From Xanthostigma xanthostigma (Eukaryota > Arthropoda > Insecta > Raphidioptera > Raphidiidae), in assembly GCA_963575645.1 (NCBI GenBank), contig OY754467.1, forward strand, positions 34,903,108 through 34,967,107: a DNA stretch of 64,000 nucleotides, given 5' to 3'. Under the pieces are notes generated by a model, which had not been told where the DNA came from, ran no database searches, and saw only the letters and a list, made by a program, of their open reading frames with translations. Below, one piece after another: positions 32,463-44,424 of this stretch; position 1 is the first letter of the stretch, and every line of letters starts with the position of its first letter. The position numbers and the translations under genes were made by a program.

Positions 32463-35400
32463 TTGATCTGTCGTATACCTAATAGTCACTGCGACAAATA
32501 AATATCTATCGAGTGGGAACTTTTTACGTCAGTCAACTGTAGGTCTGCATGGTGGTGGGTACCACGGCCCTCTGGAGGTCACACAACATCTATACAACGC
32601 CAATCCTTATCTTGGACTCAGATGGCCATCAAATAAAACCCTATCGACATCCACCGCCGTCCCAGAAACTCCTCCTCTCACCGTCGGGAGTCCTCCAATA
32701 GTTCGACATATACATGAACGTTGACCCCAGTCCATTGATATTGCCCCACTGCAGCTTATATTGTATTCTGAATTGGTTTCACTTCAACGTGTTGCCCATT
32801 GTGAAAGAAACAGTTCAATAAACAATGAACAGTCGATAATATTACATTCCCCGTTCAACTAGTGATATTATAGCTTGTGCAGTTGGCATCTCGATTTCTT
32901 ATTTAATTAAAACTTTGCGCGTGAATCTTGACGTTGCTTTTATAATTATAAAAAGAAATGTCGATCGTACAGAATTAAGGGTATGTTCTGAAATATATAA
33001 CCCAGTATATTGGCCAATTCTAATGACGTCCTAAGCAGGCAATGCTCACTCAGTATACTTCTATTAGAATTTCTAATTTAACTCTTCCTCACGTCGCGGC
33101 AAGGCCCATCGATCGATTTTTTTAATTTTAATTTTAATTATAGGTAAATAATCCAGCTTTCACTGACTGTCATTTCAAAAATTCATTTTTGTTTTCCTGT
33201 CATTTTTTCATGCATAGATAACGATTTTGTGTTCAAGCGATCAATGTTAACAAAATTTATTATTTTTATAGTAATTTTTATAATTAATAAAAATATTTAC
33301 TACTAAAAAGTGTTTTGGATTGTCTGTGGAAAAACCTAAAGTGAGATTCTACACTTTTTTTCTGGTAATCACACGGTAAGAAATCTGTTTTTATTAATTT
33401 AATATTCCCTTCATTAAATATCCAAACAACAATATTCTCATGTAATAATATTCCGAGTATTTTATATAAATATAATATCCAAAAAATATGCATTTAATAT
33501 TTTTAGATACATTTCTTAAAAATTCTTGTTGACTTGAAACCAAATTATTATAATTTTATCCAATATGCAACCCATTTTAATACAAGTTTTTCTCTTAATT
33601 CGCTTTAATCTTCTGATTTTGTTGCAGGTTCACGTTATGAATATTAGAATATGCAACAGCTGTAGATGGAACTAATTCACAGGCCTGGTTGGAATTTATA
33701 TGTCTGCGAAATTTAAATCACTGGATAATTTTTTTCGTGTTTGAGATCAAATATTTCTTTTTTATAAATGGACTTCCATAACTAATATTTTAAAAAAGAT
33801 GAAATATTTACCATAAATAAAGTTAAAAATTTGTAAATTAATATTCAATTGATAATGAAACTGTAAATAAGAAATTAGTCTAAATAAATCATCATTTTGA
33901 AGAGAAGTAAGAATTTATATTATTCTAAACCTACAAATATTTTCCTTTCAATTTATTTTTTTATGATGAATTGAAAATCCAATTGATAATTTTAATAATT
34001 ATCAGTTTAGTACCTGGGAATAGGGGGCTTGTAATAGTCTAATAGAGGAGCCATGGAAATGCTAGTAGCATCAGTAACGCCATTAACATCAGTGATCTGA
34101 GAAAGAACTAATAACTAAATTTGACCTTGAACGTCAAGTGAACTATCTATAAAACTATGTAATCTATGGTCCTAAGCCCTGAATAAACTAGATCCCATAC
34201 TGTATGTGAGCACTAAATTATCGAATTGATATCGTATTACATAAAGTTTTCGTAAAACTATATCTCATTCTGCCAAATATTTTTTCGTTTTTGTCTTATT
34301 TCAGCAGAATTATGAGCCTCTTTAAATTCTCTTAGAACGCACAGTATTTTCTTAAGCGTGTACATTTTTAAATATTTAATAGAATTCACAACTTTCTCGA
34401 GTCTGGTACCTGGATATCATCAGAGCTTACAAAGCATCTAAAAATAGGAACAAGCAATTCATCATCTTAAAATATTATATTATTCACTGAATAAAATTAA
34501 TGTTAGCTTTACATTTTTGAAAAATAAAAATTATTTTCCGTGACCTCATAAATTCCAATTTTATCTACAGTGAAGACAGTAGTTATATGTTTTCATTTTT
34601 GGCTCCTGCATGTCTGTTTTTTTCTACATGTGAATTCACTTTTGTAACATAATGTAGCAGCTTATTCATGTTTTTTTTTAAATTTATTTTTGTGATTTGT
34701 CTGACAATAACTAAATACATGCGCGTTTCACACATTTTGAGTGAAATAATCGAAATAAAATTCATTTTTGATGGTAATTTGAGTCACACCAAGAATATTG
34801 AGTTGATATATAGGTACTCGAAAATATCTGCATCCTTAGTCTAATCACACTCTAGGAGGTTTGCTGATTAAATCAAGTTTTGAGAAGGTTCCTAGTTTAT
34901 GTTATTTTTAAAATTGTTTGTATCAGTAAAGTTTATTAATTTTCCAATAATTCCATTCAGTTTTATTTGGGCTAACTCTCTTCCTCTTCCACTTACTCCC
35001 TAAAAACAAGCGGGTATTCCAAATATACTGCACTGCCTGTAATAAATAACACATCAAAACAGGCAACTGTTAAAAGATTAATACTAATATACCTATATAG
35101 AATTGTAACGGAATTCATATTTAATTTTTTTTATATTTTTAGGTTATTTTGTACAATAGACAAGAAAATGCGTTTCCAAAATATCTCTCTTCCTGTTTGT
35201 ACCACCGCCACTCAAAAATGGTCTGATCAATTCGATGAAAGTGAGTAGACTATTTAATTTATCTCCAAAAGAGATTATATTGAGTTTATTTTTTATACTA
35301 CAAGAATGAAAAACATTCACCACAAAAAATACCCATATGCGTTTTTCATCGTTTTCATTTTTACAATGTGTGCGAAAATATGTTTCTTCTGTAGTTTTTT

Positions 35401-35801
35401 CAATAAAACTATAAAACTTGTCATCCGACGCTCTCAATATAAATTTAAAGACACGCGAAACTTCCAATAATATTTATTACTTCCACGTTCCGTGAAAGGA
35501 AATTGAAGTATGAATTGAAAAAACCGTGCCCGATGTAAAGTCAGATTCTGATTTTACTACATTCAAAATGTATAGAGAACAAAGGTTTTCCGCATGACGG
35601 CTGTGCGTACGTGTTGGTGTGTGTGTGTGTGTGCAATTTTCTTTCATTCAAACATTCACCGATTTAATTTTTAAATGTAAAGGCTTGAGACGTATTAACT
35701 TTGGGGCCAATCACAATGATTCAATGATACTATTAGTATACTCCATAACTTTCAATTAATTTCAAAAGGAAATATTAGGCATAAAATATATTATAAAATC
35801 A
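32463..35801. other. Long AT-rich region without recognised gene
   Basis: 32520-32760 is more GC-rich (GGTGGGTACCACGGCCCTCT; AGAAACTCCTCCTCTCACCG) and may be the decayed end of a retroelement. The remainder is AT-rich. A (GT)n microsatellite lies at about 35615-35632. Minus ORF 35144-35467 (107 codons) has no recognisable domain and I do not call it. Confidence 0.35.
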
Positions 35802-36130
35802 CTAGCGGTCCGTCCCGGTTTCACCCGGGTGCGATAGATATCATTCTGAAAAATGTATTTCGTTTTCGGCCCGGCGTCTGAACTAATAGCTTTGAGCAAA
35901 TTCTATCAGATGTCGCTACTTGGTTTTTTTGATTTGCTTCCGAACTAAAAGCTTAGAGTAAATTCTATCAGATGTCGTTACATGTTACTAAAACAGTTTT
36001 TTGAGTTTTTTGAGAAAACACCGTCATTTTGTACAAAATATTTAATAAAAACTATCCTATAGCGTAAGTTGCACCAAGCAAGACACATTTTCAAAATTTA
36101 ATTAAAATCGGTTCTCCACACCGTTTATTT
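35802..36130 (-). mobile_element. Helitron-like element, CCGGCGTCTGAACTAATAGC family, 3' portion
   Basis: CTAG at 35802-35805 followed by CGGTCCGTCCCGGTTTCACC is the inverted Helitron 3' end. Family body motifs (CTTTGAGCAAATTCTATCAG; ACTAAAACAGTTTTTTGAG) follow. The TC 5' end is not found; homology fades after AAAATCGGT near 36110. Confidence 0.7.
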
Positions 36131-36744
36131 TAAAATAAATTGAAGGAAAATAATAATTACGGAAAGAATGAAATTCAGTGTAATAACAATTTAGAAAACG
36201 ACTTTACAATTTGCACCAATCTTTTAAATCATTTTTAAAAACAAAACATTCAGAAATTCACATTTTATAGGAGTTGGGGATTACTTGCAGTAATATATTA
36301 TAAACAGACACAAACAAATGAAAATGTCTACAAATATAAAACAAAAAAAAAACTGTTCTCCAAAACAAATATCTTTTTAATATTACTTTCTATTCTTTAA
36401 ATAGCCTGAAAAGGAGAAAAAGAAATCAAGATTTAGCATCAGTGAAAATGTGTATAGAAAAACTAACAATATAAATTTACTTGGCATCTATTTACGTCAC
36501 TAAATCTTTCATTACTCTCTAACGTACTAAGTTTCAATATAATTTATCTTTATTCTTCGGTGAATTGTTTCGACTATCACCTGTTCCGACATCATTCCTT
36601 CTTTTACAAACGTAAGAAGACATAAGTCTATCTGCGTCTCTCCTACATGTAACGACAGACTCACAAATCATCTGTCCGATTCAGAACTAACTTATTCCCC
36701 ATGAAAACCTATCGGGCGTTTCATTTGAATACCTCTTATACGAT
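36131..36744. other. Unassigned AT-rich spacer
   Basis: No ORF or repeat is recognised. Confidence 0.35.
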
Positions 36745-37143
36745 GTATTAATGTAGCGTTGTGGTCAGAGCACTAGACTCGTATTTTGGAATACCGGGTT
36801 CGAATCTCGGCAGGGGGCAAATGTGGCTGAAGACTTTTTCCTACTATTTTCGCCGAGAAATGATAATTACTGTACCGGCCAACATGTTTTGAGGTTTCCA
36901 TGGTTTCTCTCAATAATTCCAGATTAATATCAAGATGGCTCCTTATTTAAGGCCATGGCTGACCTGACAAACTCTTATGTTATTTCCTAAAATTCCTTCA
37001 TTCGCTCATCGCTATTAAGAATTAAAAAATGTAGAAAATAACGGGAAGTATGGTAGATAGAAAGTAGTAATGGTGCTAATGGCGTCTGTTATGATATAGT
37101 CGAGAAACGGACATTAAAAGTATTGTTATTAAATATTATTTAG
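36745..37143 (+). mobile_element. tRNA-derived SINE, copy 4
   Basis: The head is diverged (ATGTAGCGTTGTGGTCAGAG) with box B GGTTCGAATCTCGG. The body TTCGCCGAGAAATGATAATT and AATAATTCCAGATTAATATC matches the family, and the tail is (ATT)-rich. It is older than copies 1, 2 and 5 judging by mismatches. Confidence 0.8.
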
Positions 37144-37389
37144 GAAAATTACCAACACACTCCAAATTAAATATTTTACGGCAACAGGAATGCCATATGT
37201 TAAATACTGCGCCAACTGTTGGACATTAAAGCAACACACGCTATATTAAATATTTTACTGCAGCGGGAGCGCCGTCTGTTGAACGTAACAACAACACACG
37301 CACCCAAACTGAGCCACTACAACACGCATGGCTGGACAGAGATAGTTTGAAATATTAATATAAAAAAAGGCGTAAGGTGTTTAACTTCA

Positions 37390-37769
37390 GTATAGGATGT
37401 CGACTGAACCGATTTTAATGAATTTTGTAAATGTGTTTTGTTTGATGCAACTTACGCTATAGATAGTTTTTATTAAATATTTTGTACCAAATTACGATAT
37501 TTTTTCAAAAAAACTGTTTTAGTAACATGTAACGACATCTGATAGAATTTACTCAAAGGTACCTATTAGTTCAGAAGCAAATAAAAAAAACTGTTTTAGT
37601 ACCAAATAGCGACATCTGTTGGAATTCGACATTCTGTTGGAATATTAGTTCAGAAGCAAATCTGGTAGAATTTGCTCAAAGCCATTAGTTCAGACTCCGG
37701 GCCGCAAACGAAATACATTTTGCAATATTATATCTACCGCACCCGGCTGAAACCGGGACGGACCTCTAA
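37390..37769 (+). mobile_element. Helitron-like element, CCGGCGTCTGAACTAATAGC family, decayed copy
   Basis: Family body motifs are present: ACCGATTTTAATGAATTTTG, CTTACGCTATAGATAGTTTT, then duplicated ACTGTTTTAGTA blocks. The 3' stem GCACCCGGCTGAAACCGGGA is intact, but the terminal CTAG has become CTAATA. Confidence 0.65.
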
Positions 37770-38985
37770 TATATCATACTTTTGCTCGTCCTAGTAAATA
37801 TCAGGGACAAGGTTCGTGCCTATATGTAGTTTAGGCAATGAATAGTCCTGGATCGGGAATCAGTCAGTGATGCCTATACTCTTTGTTCTCTTTTGTAGAC
37901 TGCGACGCTACGAACGCTACGAATTCTCCCGTTCGCTTTCTGCGCTAATACATTTTTTATGCCGTAGCAATAGCTCTCGCGTTCATAAATTAGTTTTACA
38001 ATGATTAAAATTTATTCTTTACGATGAAAATGCATTTGAATTTTGCTTCGTGCGCAACTTAAGATCTTTTTCTCACGGAAAAAACTCACCTTCTTTTAAT
38101 AGTTCCGATACACTTAATTTAGAAATTTTATGGTTGTTTTGTTTGGTACTTTTTTGTCGCACTGAAATGAAATTTCCAATAAAAGTACAATTGATTTAAT
38201 ATTTTACCTATATTTACTTAATATGCGGAGTTATAGATATCCATATAGTCGAATATCGTATCTAAGCAGTTTTTAGTATATTTAAGCAACGTTACCAATT
38301 TGTGGGAAATTCCTCGAATTGCGGGGAAATCCAACTCAATTGGGGATTGGTGTGGGGATTGGTTCTATGCGGGGAAAACGTAGGGAAATTTTCAAATATT
38401 TATCTGCATCTACACTTATATATATTAATCCACCGGTAAATGACGCTTCGGGAGTTTTATTACTAGTATAAAACTATAGTCGATTTCATCAGTAGATTAT
38501 TACACATGTTACCGATTAATTATTTTTTCAATACAGGACATCCCTAGTTTGTGTATTGTAAATATTCATAGGACATCACTATGCAGGGAAATCCCTTGTT
38601 TTAAAACTCTGTTTAGTGTTATTAGAATCACACTGACACGATAGTCTCCTTAATGTCTACTAGAGACACAATAAAAAAACAGGGTGGTATTGTCAAATTT
38701 ATACCAACCAAAAAAATGTTAAATTGTAAGATATGGCAAAAGCCCTAATAAATATAAATAAAAACTGCATGAATTTTACTCTTTTTCCTTTATTTCTATA
38801 AGTGGGGAATTGGGATAATTTTCCCCCCGAATTTGCGGAATTTAGATTTTTTGAGAATTAGGAAAAGAGGCATTGGCAACGCTGTATTTAAGTGTTTTGT
38901 GATACACAGGAAAAATCGTTTTTCCATCTCGAAACTATAATAAACAAAAATGCTATAAATCTCAAAAATATACCTATATATTATA
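37770..38985. other. Unassigned sequence
   Basis: The stretch contains no recognised gene. 38300-38420 has GGGGAAATCC-type short repeats (TGCGGGGAAATCC; GGGGATTGG; TGCGGGGAAAACG) of unknown meaning. Confidence 0.35.
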
Positions 38986-39464
38986 CTAGCCGTTACCCGT
39001 GGCTTCGCAAGCGATTGAGACGAAACACGGATGCATTCCCATAGTTTGGCTAAATTACTCCTTTCTTGACGTAGACGCCCTAATAAATTTCAAAACTGAT
39101 GACATTCACGTGCTCTGCAACGTCCTGATAAACCTTGAAAATGACACCCATGTTGATTTTTAGTCTATTTACCTCTTTTCGCCTTCTGAAGGGGTTGTTT
39201 TTGAAAAAGCATGAAACACGTGTTTATTTATTTGTTGACAGGAGTAATCCTGCGCATTTTAGAATTGATACATCTATCTTATATGATTTCTCCATACAAA
39301 TTTTGAACCCTTTTAGGGGTTGAATTTTCAACAATCTTTTCTTCTCGGATGCCTACGTCATAATAACTATCTGTGTGCCAAATTTCAGCCCAATCCGTTC
39401 AGTGGTTTGAGCTGTGCGTTCATAGAATAGTCAGTCAGTTACGGTTTTCTTTTATATATTTAGA
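38986..39464 (-). mobile_element. Helitron-like element ending GGGTAACGGCTAG
   Basis: In minus orientation it starts TCTAAATATATAAAAGAAAA at 39464 and ends with CGAAGCCACGGGTAACGG and CTAG at 38986-38989, with A|T flanks. Interior motifs include CCACTGAACGGATTGGGCTG and AACCCCTAAAAGGGTT. An ORF at 39135-39323 lies in it and is not a gene. Confidence 0.75.
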
Positions 39465-40245
39465 TAATATTCAATTTTCCGCTAATAACACTGTCATATG
39501 TTATATAAAACAATAATTGTGTATTTTCAGTGGATATTTTGCACATTGAGTTATCGTATTCCAACCAAATTTGTTTCCCACACATAATATATAAATACAA
39601 CTCAGTTATAAATACTTTTTTTGTGAAAAAAAAAGAACCAAAGTGGGTGTACGTGGACGTAGTTATTAAATTTACAAAAAAATCGTACGCTGCATACAAA
39701 ATGTAATTTTTTGAATTAATTAACTGTCATTTTTTAATGAGTACGATACAACATTATTAGCGTATATTCCGACTTCTGTAAATTGTGCTGGCGCCGAGTT
39801 TGTCCGCGTTAATTTCTCAAACAGTTTAACAGACAGTCGCGGACTTCATTATGCCATCTGTATCACGAAAATGTTTTAAGACGTCTCATTAATTTTTAAG
39901 AGTTGATTACAGCCTACCAACAATATACAAGTGTAATGCAATTAAAACTTTAAATTACTTTAATTAAATACAAGGTAAAGTTTAGTTTATTTGTAAATGA
40001 ATGTCTCGTTTATGGATTAGTCAAGGGACAGGATGACACGACACCCATCTAGAAATTTACAACTCGTGTTGTGCATTATTAACCGCGTGTATATATATTT
40101 ATCATCATTTAATGTAGTGCCGGGGTACTCTGTTAAGATTGGTACGGAATATGGAATATTTTATTGCTTAAGGTAGTTCACTCGTGAAACGCTTTTTCTT
40201 TGGAATCTTAAAAATTGAAGGTTAATAAAAGTTCCTTATAATTAA
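39465..40245. other. Unassigned AT-rich spacer
   Basis: No gene or repeat is recognised; the short minus ORF at 39460-39699 begins at the edge of the Helitron-like element and has no domain. Confidence 0.35.
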
Positions 40246-40748
40246 AAAAAAATATTTTTAACAAAAAAATTGAACCGACTTCACACTAAAAAGAAAAAAA
40301 TAATTGCGTATTGAAATGTTTTGGAGTCGGTGTCAGCCAAAATGAAATCTATTCCGAGAACTACACCGACTCCAAAACATTTCAATACGCAATTATTTTT
40401 TACTTTTTAGTGTGAAGTCGGTTCAATTTTTTTGTTAAAAATATTTTATTTTTCTCTTTTTAGTGTTAATCTAACACTAAAAATCGGTGAACATACATAA
40501 AAAACATTATGCGTGCCTTTCAAATTTGAGAGTTTCCCTCGATTTCTCCGGATTCCACCATCAGATCCTAACTTGGTTCCGATGGGACCACCTCGGAAGT
40601 GCACTCTTTCGAATAAAAAAAAATTTGATAATCGGTCCATAATTGACGGAGAAATCGGTGAACATACATAAAAAAAAATAAATAAATAAATAAAAAAATA
40701 TACAGACAAACATAGAACCTCCTCCTTTTTGTTGAAGTCGGTTAAAAA
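40246..40748 (-). repeat. Dispersed ACCGACTTC repeat, copy 3, with palindrome 40246-40450
   Basis: This is the reverse complement of 8100-8582: the palindrome lies at the left and the ACCGACTTCAACAAAAAGGA end at the right (40748). The palindrome arms are longer and better matched than in copy 1 (TTGCGTATTGAAATGTTTTG with GGAGTCGGTGT). A minus ORF at 40446-40787 reads through repeat sequence. Confidence 0.8.
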
Positions 40749-40851
40749 AGAATTTTTTTCATCGTCTATAAAACGAGATATTAACAATCAAAATGTGTAT
40801 AATTACCACGCTGGTGGTATACCACGCATAAAGAAAACGAGTACATTCTAG

Positions 40852-41359
40852 CAGTGCCGGATTAAGACTGTAAACATTTTTTGCCTATGGGGCCCCCATT
40901 TCTGATATCAGTTTCAAAAAAAAATGTAATACTATCTGTGTCTGTCATGTTAAGTTCATAAAAAAAATTCTAAATTGGGAATGTCTTAAGTTTAAAATTG
41001 ATAGAAAAAAGTTAAGAAGCACAGAACTTTATATTAGGAAAAAAATTTAATTTTTGCAATCAATGCTCTCATTAAAATTTTAACTGTTTATAAAATTGGT
41101 CCTTAGGCGTTTTTATACAGTGTTTATAAAAAAGTTACAAAGCTTAAATTAAGTGAAAAAAAACTTTTTTTGTTTTCATTTTCAAAAATAAATTGTTATT
41201 AATTTTTAACTTTTTTACTTTCTAAATACAGTTTTATATCAGTTAATCAAATTTTTTTTATACACGGTCCAGTGAGGTACCTTTCTAAGTTGTGACTTTT
41301 GGTGCCCCCTGAGACGTGATGCGCTAAGCTTACTTTGCTTATAGGTTAATTCGGAACTG
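40852..41359. mobile_element. hAT-like nonautonomous element
   Basis: The left end CAGTGCCGGATTAAG is mirrored by TTAATTCGGAACTG at the right with two mismatches. The flanks CATTCTAG (40844-40851) and CATTCCAG (41360-41367) agree at 7 of 8 positions. CAGTGCCGG-type TIRs plus an 8-bp duplication suggest hAT. Noncoding. Confidence 0.65.
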
Positions 41360-41367
41360 CATTCCAG

Positions 41368-41669
41368 AATATCTCGAAAACGGTTCTTGATATATTTCTT
41401 AAAAACTGATGCATTTTCACAACCGGTTCCTTCGTCAATGACATAATCACAGCTGCCACGTTACTTCCACCATGGACGCTACATTACTCCCACCATAATA
41501 TATGAGTTTCGGTACGACTGTATAATATTGTAATTGAGTTCATTTGTCAAAATAAAACGTAAATTATTATATAAATAAAAAAAACAATTCCGTAAATATA
41601 GTTTTAACTAATATTTAAATAATAATAAATAAAATGGGTATGTTTTATCATTCTATATTAAACATTAAG
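41368..41669. other. Unassigned AT-rich spacer
   Basis: Short CACGTTACTTCCACCAT and TACATTACTCCCACCAT near-repeats occur at 41457-41492. Nothing else is recognised. Confidence 0.35.
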
Positions 41670-42451
41670 CGTACTCGTGCAAATCTTTTTGCATATAAGT
41701 ATCTTAATTTTGTTTAAAAATCGATATTTTGACACGACAATAATTTTATTCCTCTTGCATTAGTTTCCTTTTACAGTTATTTTTCTTTTGATTTACCTTG
41801 ATCCATCAAATTGTCAATATATTTATCTGGTTATAAATTTAAAGAAAATGCATGTGAGATTTGTTTATCGTTGTCATGGTTACCCCGCAAGAGCTGTCAG
41901 AATTATTTTTTAGAATATCTATTCTCATTTGATACATTTACGATTTTCACTATTTTTTTCTGATCTGAGACCAAATTTTGGACTTGGTACAGTCCATGTA
42001 ATATTTAAAAACTCTATGTTGGCACTTAATTAATATAAGCTTACACTTTCTAAAATTATTTGGAATAAAATTTTAATTGTCTATTAATATTTTGAATATT
42101 CGCGCTAAAATACTACTAATTTAAATAAACACACTTCAATTGTCAAAGTCGGCCTGTCAAACTGTTTGCATAATCTCCGACATACGTACATATTTGCATT
42201 TCTCTCACACTCATGTATCGTGAGCATCTATGGATTTTCTCTGTTTACGTTCCTCTTCACACAGCAACCCCCTTGTCTTTTATACTATTATCGCTTGAAA
42301 TCACCCCTCGTAATGAAATTTCACAAAAAAAAAAATAGTGATAAAACTGTTGAAAAAAGGCTTCAGTTAAAAAAAAAATGTGTCAATGGGTTGAGTAGGG
42401 AGTACTGGCGGATTGGCTAGAGAAATGGAGCTTGTGTTTTAAATATATAGA
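41670..42451 (-). mobile_element. Helitron-like element, GCACGGGTACACTAG family, minus copy
   Basis: In minus orientation it begins TCTATATATTTAAAACACAA at 42451 and its body matches 55245-56023 throughout (ATGTATCGTGAGCATC; CAACCCCCTTGTCTTTTATA, read on plus). The 3' end is mutated (GTACTCGTGC without CTAG). The ORF at 42166-42420 lies inside it and is not a gene. Confidence 0.7.
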
Positions 42452-42489
42452 TGCAGTAATACCAATAAAACACAAATGATGATATCCTC

Positions 42490-42508
42490 AAAAAAAAACA
42501 TTTACAAT
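42490..42508. repeat. 5' target-site duplication of full-length LINE
   Basis: CATTTACAAT (42499-42508), preceded by a run of ten A's, matches CATTTACAAT at 48358-48367 right after the poly(A). Confidence 0.85.
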
Positions 42509-42847
42509 GAAAGAACGACCGTTTTGGTTAAACTATTGAGCAGCTGTGAATTTAGAGAACTTAATTGTACCTATAAATAAAATATTAGTGAAATAATCTG
42601 GTAAAAGTATATATTAACTTGAAATACTTTTAAACAGCTTACTGTAAGTAATTAAATTGCTTTATTTCATCAAACAGTAAGAAAGTTGTATAATTCTTAA
42701 TTAACAGCAACTCCTGGTGAGGTTATCTTTGCTCTCTGTTTAAAAATAATTATTAACAATATTCATAAATACACATAGTATTTGCTAATTACTTCACTGG
42801 TGCCATCTAATTACTAATTAATATATTAGTAAATCAATTAGCGCTGT

Positions 42848-42869
42848 GCGACCGTTTATAAGCGGTCGC
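42848..42869 (+). promoter_or_regulatory. 5' UTR hairpin before ORF1
   Basis: GCGACCG and CGGTCGC form a perfect 7-bp GC-rich stem with loop TTTATAAG, 34 bases upstream of the ORF1 ATG. It stands out in an AT-rich leader. A role in translation or packaging is conjecture. Confidence 0.5.
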
Positions 42870-42903
42870 GCAAACCTAAAAATAATGATTCCCAAGAATA
42901 AAC

Positions 42904-44424
42904 ATGGATAAAAACAATACTAATTCATCAAACCAATCTGAAAAAAATACCAATAATTCAAACCAATATCCAATCACAAATAACGTACACAATAATAACA
43001 GTAAAATGAACTCCACCACAGACTCAAAAAAATCGTTCGCAGATACTGTGAAAGATAACACATTTCCTTATCCTACAAAAGAACAGGGAATTTTGTTAAA
43101 TTCACTTAACGGGGTTAAAATTAAATCCTACATTTCAGCAGTGGCGGCTATAGTATCTCCACAAAATATAATAGCAGCTTCTCGTATATCAAACAATAGA
43201 ATATGTATGTTTCTATCTAATACAAGTATTGTAGATAAATTGGTTACAGAAAATAGTACCATCACCGTAGAAGGGTACTCAGTTAGTTTACGTAGATATG
43301 TTACCCCTTCCAAAAAGCTGTTACTATCAAACATTTTTCCCATCATACCTAATCATATCATTGAAAAAGAACTAATTAACATAGGGCTCAAACTGATATC
43401 CCCTATAAACTTCATTAAAGCGGGATCGACCGAACCAGGAGCTGCACACATAGTGAGCTTCAGAAGGTTTGTTTATATTATACCTAATGAATCAGTACCA
43501 ATACCAGAACAGTTAATTTGTAAATATGATAACGATAATTACAAAATTTATTTGAGTCTAGATACAAAATGCTATGTTTGCAATCAGTTCGGTCATGTAG
43601 CCCAAAACTGTCGTTCTCATGTTCCTGAAACTCCAAGACTTGAAGAAGAGGAAGAAGAAGAAGTAGAATCGTCACAATCTGAATCGCCGTCAGCACAACC
43701 AAGCAGAAAACGACCGCTGCCTTCTTCCACTTCAACAGCAATCGTCGAATCAAATTCAGAAGATGATGAACCTGTAAACCCTAATATTAACATTAATACT
43801 ACCATCGCATTAGTTCACTCATCTCCAAAGAACACGCTAATTGGTACTACGTACACAAACCAATCTGAACCTACAACAGAGAGAAATAAAGATGAAATTA
43901 ACAAACAAAATAAAAAAGATAATCAAACAAAACCCCATTATACTTACCTGGAAACAGCAAATGAAGATCCTGACATCCAGGATGATGTGTTTGCTTCTCC
44001 TGAAGAACCTAAAACAAAAAAAGATAAATCATCAACAAAAATAAAAACCGAAAAAACAATAAAATCGTCAAGAAAAAGACGGAAAACAAGAAAGTACAAT
44101 CTGGACGAAGAATTACTCCCTATTAAAGCAATTATGGAAAAAGAACCACCAATTTATCCAATAAATTATTGTCAGCTAAAAACATTTTTAGAAGAATCTG
44201 CGTCTACATCAGAGAGTATAATAACATTAGCAAACTCGAATTCACTTGACATTGAATCCCTAGTAACCACATTAAATGACGTCAAACCAAATCTAAAAAA
44301 TCCGAGTTTAAAGGCAAGAATTACTAAACTAATAACAAGAATTAATAACGAATTAAATGATGAACAAACAATGATAACAAGTTCAATCTCTCAAACAGGC
44401 GACGAGGATAGTATTATTGAATAA
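42904..44424 (+). CDS. LINE ORF1, gag-like RNA-binding protein, 506 aa
   Basis: This is probably the nucleic-acid chaperone that coats the element RNA. The N-terminus (residues 1-50) is Asn/Ser-rich and disordered. Residues about 60-215 look like a compact globular region, possibly RRM-like. A zinc knuckle CYVCNQFGHVAQNC follows (C223, C226, H231, C236; C-x2-C-x4-H-x4-C). After it comes an acidic run (EEEEEEE near 248), a long charged linker with basic patches (SRKRRKTRKY) and a helical-looking C-terminus. The ATG at 42904 lies in AAACATGG, a good context. Only one knuckle is present, fewer than the three seen in many LINE ORF1s. The stop TAA shares its last A with the ORF2 ATG. Confidence 0.85.
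   Translation: MDKNNTNSSNQSEKNTNNSNQYPITNNVHNNNSKMNSTTDSKKSFADTVKDNTFPYPTKEQGILLNSLNGVKIKSYISAVAAIVSPQNIIAASRISNNRICMFLSNTSIVDKLVTENSTITVEGYSVSLRRYVTPSKKLLLSNIFPIIPNHIIEKELINIGLKLISPINFIKAGSTEPGAAHIVSFRRFVYIIPNESVPIPEQLICKYDNDNYKIYLSLDTKCYVCNQFGHVAQNCRSHVPETPRLEEEEEEEVESSQSESPSAQPSRKRPLPSSTSTAIVESNSEDDEPVNPNININTTIALVHSSPKNTLIGTTYTNQSEPTTERNKDEINKQNKKDNQTKPHYTYLETANEDPDIQDDVFASPEEPKTKKDKSSTKIKTEKTIKSSRKRRKTRKYNLDEELLPIKAIMEKEPPIYPINYCQLKTFLEESASTSESIITLANSNSLDIESLVTTLNDVKPNLKNPSLKARITKLITRINNELNDEQTMITSSISQTGDEDSIIE

Noticed and set aside
40446-40787. 113-codon minus ORF
   Set aside because: It reads through the ACCGACTTC dispersed repeat; overlapping frames in the other copies differ in length and frame.
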